Below, one piece after another: positions 4,209 to 5,265 of a stretch of DNA of 5,265 nucleotides. Each line of letters begins with the position of its first letter. Position 1 is the first letter of the stretch. The position numbers and the translations under genes were made by a program. Below the pieces are notes generated by a model. The model made no database searches, was not told where the DNA came from, and saw only the letters and a list, made by a program, of their open reading frames with translations. The stretch comes from a bacterium (Candidatus Torokbacteria) CG_4_10_14_0_2_um_filter_35_8. GTDB taxonomy: Bacteria; Patescibacteriota; GCA-2792135. The DNA lies in NCBI GenBank assembly GCA_002792135.1, contig PFNU01000100.1, positions 11,822 through 17,086 of the forward strand. The letters run 5' to 3'.

Positions 4209-4350
4209 CTTCAATTTTCAAAGTGCAAAATGCGTAATGCAATACAATGTCTTTATTCTTAAAAATTCTCCGCAAACCCTCAAAAGTTTGTGTTTTTTTT
4301 AATTGTATTTAATTTTTAATTTCAACTAACCCCAGTTTAAAGAGGCCACT
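4209..4350. other. AT-rich region before the transposase
   Basis: No gene is seen. GCAAAC (4272-4277) can pair with GTTTGT (4286-4291), followed by eight Ts (4293-4300). This is a weak second terminator that could shield the transposase from outside transcription, as insertion sequences often do. The left end of the insertion sequence should lie in or near this stretch, but without the right end in the window I cannot define its terminal inverted repeat. Confidence 0.4.
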
Positions 4351-4380
4351 ATGAATAACAGAAAATATTTAAAAATTTAG
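4351..4380 (+). other. Short in-frame leader ORF closed by TAG
   Basis: ATG 4351, preceded by AAAGAGG five bases upstream (4339-4345), opens nine codons (MNNRKYLKI) and stops at TAG 4378-4380. The frame is the same as that of the transposase and stays open from 4381 onward. It is either a short leader peptide upstream of the true start, or the original N-terminus cut off by a nonsense mutation. Confidence 0.4.
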
Positions 4381-4387
4381 GCTTTCA

Positions 4388-4416
4388 TTAAAGAAAATAA
4401 TGGAAAGGGGTATACT
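4388..4416 (+). promoter_or_regulatory. Possible internal promoter for the transposase
   Basis: TATACT (4411-4416, five of six) lies 17 bp after the poor -35 TTAAAG (4388-4393). It would start transcription near 4423, about 24 nt before ATG 4447, which would bypass the upstream TAG. Evidence is motif-only. Confidence 0.3.
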
Positions 4417-4446
4417 AAGTCAGATGGTACAGATTTGGTAAAATTC

Positions 4447-5265
4447 ATGAAGAAAGTTAATACTAAATCTGTATCTATGTATGAACTTAATCAAGTGCCT
4501 TCTGAAGCACAAATTAAGAAGTATTTTCGTGGAATCCTTTTTGGTAAGAATATCTTCTGTCCAATGTGTAGATCAAGATCTATTGTAAAATATGAAGGTC
4601 GTTATCGTTGTAAGAGATGTAGACTAAAGTTTAGTTTGCTTTCTCATACTTGGCTTAAATGTATGAAGCTTTCTTATCAGAAGTTCTGGCTAGTGTTATG
4701 GTGTTGGACTAATCAAGTGCCAGTAAAACAGACTATAAATTTAACTTATTTATCCGAAGAGGCTGTGAGGAGATGGTATAAAGAGTTCCGTGAACATCTA
4801 CCTCAAGATAATAGAATTCTAGAACAGATCGTTCAATTAGATGAAGCTTTCTTTAAAAAGAACTCTCTTATGATGGCTAAACAGACAAAAACCAGAAAAC
4901 TAGCTTTTCAATTGTTCAACACGACAAATATTCAACGCCACCATGCCGCAAACTTTCTCCACCAATACATTAAACCGAAAAGTAAACTTAGAACAGATGG
5001 AGCAGGTATCTATAAAGGTATTCACAAGTGGTGGCCAGTAAGACATCAATACGAGGTCCACTCTAAATGGGAGTTTGAACTCACTAGTGAAATTGAAGGA
5101 TTATTTGGTAACTTAAGAACTTTTATTAGAAGAATGTATCATCATGTAACTCCAGAAAAACTTCCAGAAGTTGTGAGGGAATTTTCAATCAGATTTTCCT
5201 CACCAGAAATCTTTGATTCTCCGCTTAATTATCTTAGAAAATCATTAACCCTTGTACCATTTGAC
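4447..5265 (+). CDS. IS1595-type DDE transposase (3' end outside window)
   Basis: It catalyses cut or strand transfer of its own insertion sequence. From ATG 4447 (273 codons in the window), an N-terminal zinc ribbon is made of Cys38-P-M-Cys41 and Cys55-K-R-Cys58. It is followed by a helix-turn-helix-like stretch (about 85-115) and the ISXO2-like catalytic domain. Catalytic candidates are Asp132 (QLDEAFF), Asp184 (RTDGAGIY) and Glu217 in SEIEGLFGNLR. The tail IRRMYHHVTPEKL...EFSIRFS is the family's typical ending, so only a short C-terminus is missing. Start choice is uncertain: the frame runs back to a TAG at 4378, no Shine-Dalgarno precedes 4447, and ATG 4474 is an alternative. With 4447 the zinc ribbon begins at residue 38, close to the spacing I recall for the family. 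AT-rich codon use suits a long-resident or CPR-adapted element. Confidence 0.88.
   Translation, partial: MKKVNTKSVSMYELNQVPSEAQIKKYFRGILFGKNIFCPMCRSRSIVKYEGRYRCKRCRLKFSLLSHTWLKCMKLSYQKFWLVLWCWTNQVPVKQTINLTYLSEEAVRRWYKEFREHLPQDNRILEQIVQLDEAFFKKNSLMMAKQTKTRKLAFQLFNTTNIQRHHAANFLHQYIKPKSKLRTDGAGIYKGIHKWWPVRHQYEVHSKWEFELTSEIEGLFGNLRTFIRRMYHHVTPEKLPEVVREFSIRFSSPEIFDSPLNYLRKSLTLVPFD

Overview
The window looks like AT-rich DNA from a bacterium of the Candidate Phyla Radiation (Patescibacteria). The evidence is the 3' third-of-a-kilobase of a 16S rRNA gene that departs from ordinary bacteria in a universally conserved block (GTACTCACCGCCCGTC instead of GTACACACCGCCCGTC), tRNAs without an encoded CCA, and spacers full of short AT-rich inverted repeats of a kind I associate with these genomes. 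I cannot place it in a phylum by eye; the 16S tail recalls Microgenomates-like sequences, but that is memory, not a search.

Bases 1-1251 are a broken-up rRNA locus: 16S 3' end (1-339), a trailer with hairpins and a strong intrinsic terminator (484-513), a palindromic repeat block, a near-consensus sigma70 promoter (728-756), tRNA-Ile(GAU) (793-866), a second palindromic block, a weaker promoter (1123-1151) and tRNA-Ala(UGC) (1178-1251). The usual 23S gene does not follow; nothing resembling its 5' end is seen before the window ends, 4 kb later.

Bases 1252-2724 hold hairpin-rich intergenic DNA and two minus-strand genes: an unrecognised 84-residue protein with a perfect Shine-Dalgarno, and a 208-residue protein with the metal-ligand pattern of the zinc-dependent phospholipase C superfamily. 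The 84-residue gene lies between two 36-base direct repeats, one of which overlaps the 3' end of the phospholipase-like gene.

Bases 2725-3950 read on the plus strand: a divergent promoter, a 104-residue charged protein of unknown function, and a GC-rich, probably N-terminally truncated TerD-domain gene that looks foreign. Bases 3951-4210 hold the most interesting item: two tandem copies of a roughly 65-base two-stem element whose inner stems differ by compensatory base-pair changes, followed by a very strong terminator. This is evidence for a selected RNA (or single-stranded DNA) structure that I cannot assign to a known class.

The window ends inside an IS1595-type DDE transposase (4447 to beyond 5265). 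Apart from possible co-transcription of the 104-residue gene, the TerD fragment and the tandem element, the accessory genes do not form an obvious pathway. The region reads as a landing zone between rRNA-locus genes and a mobile element.
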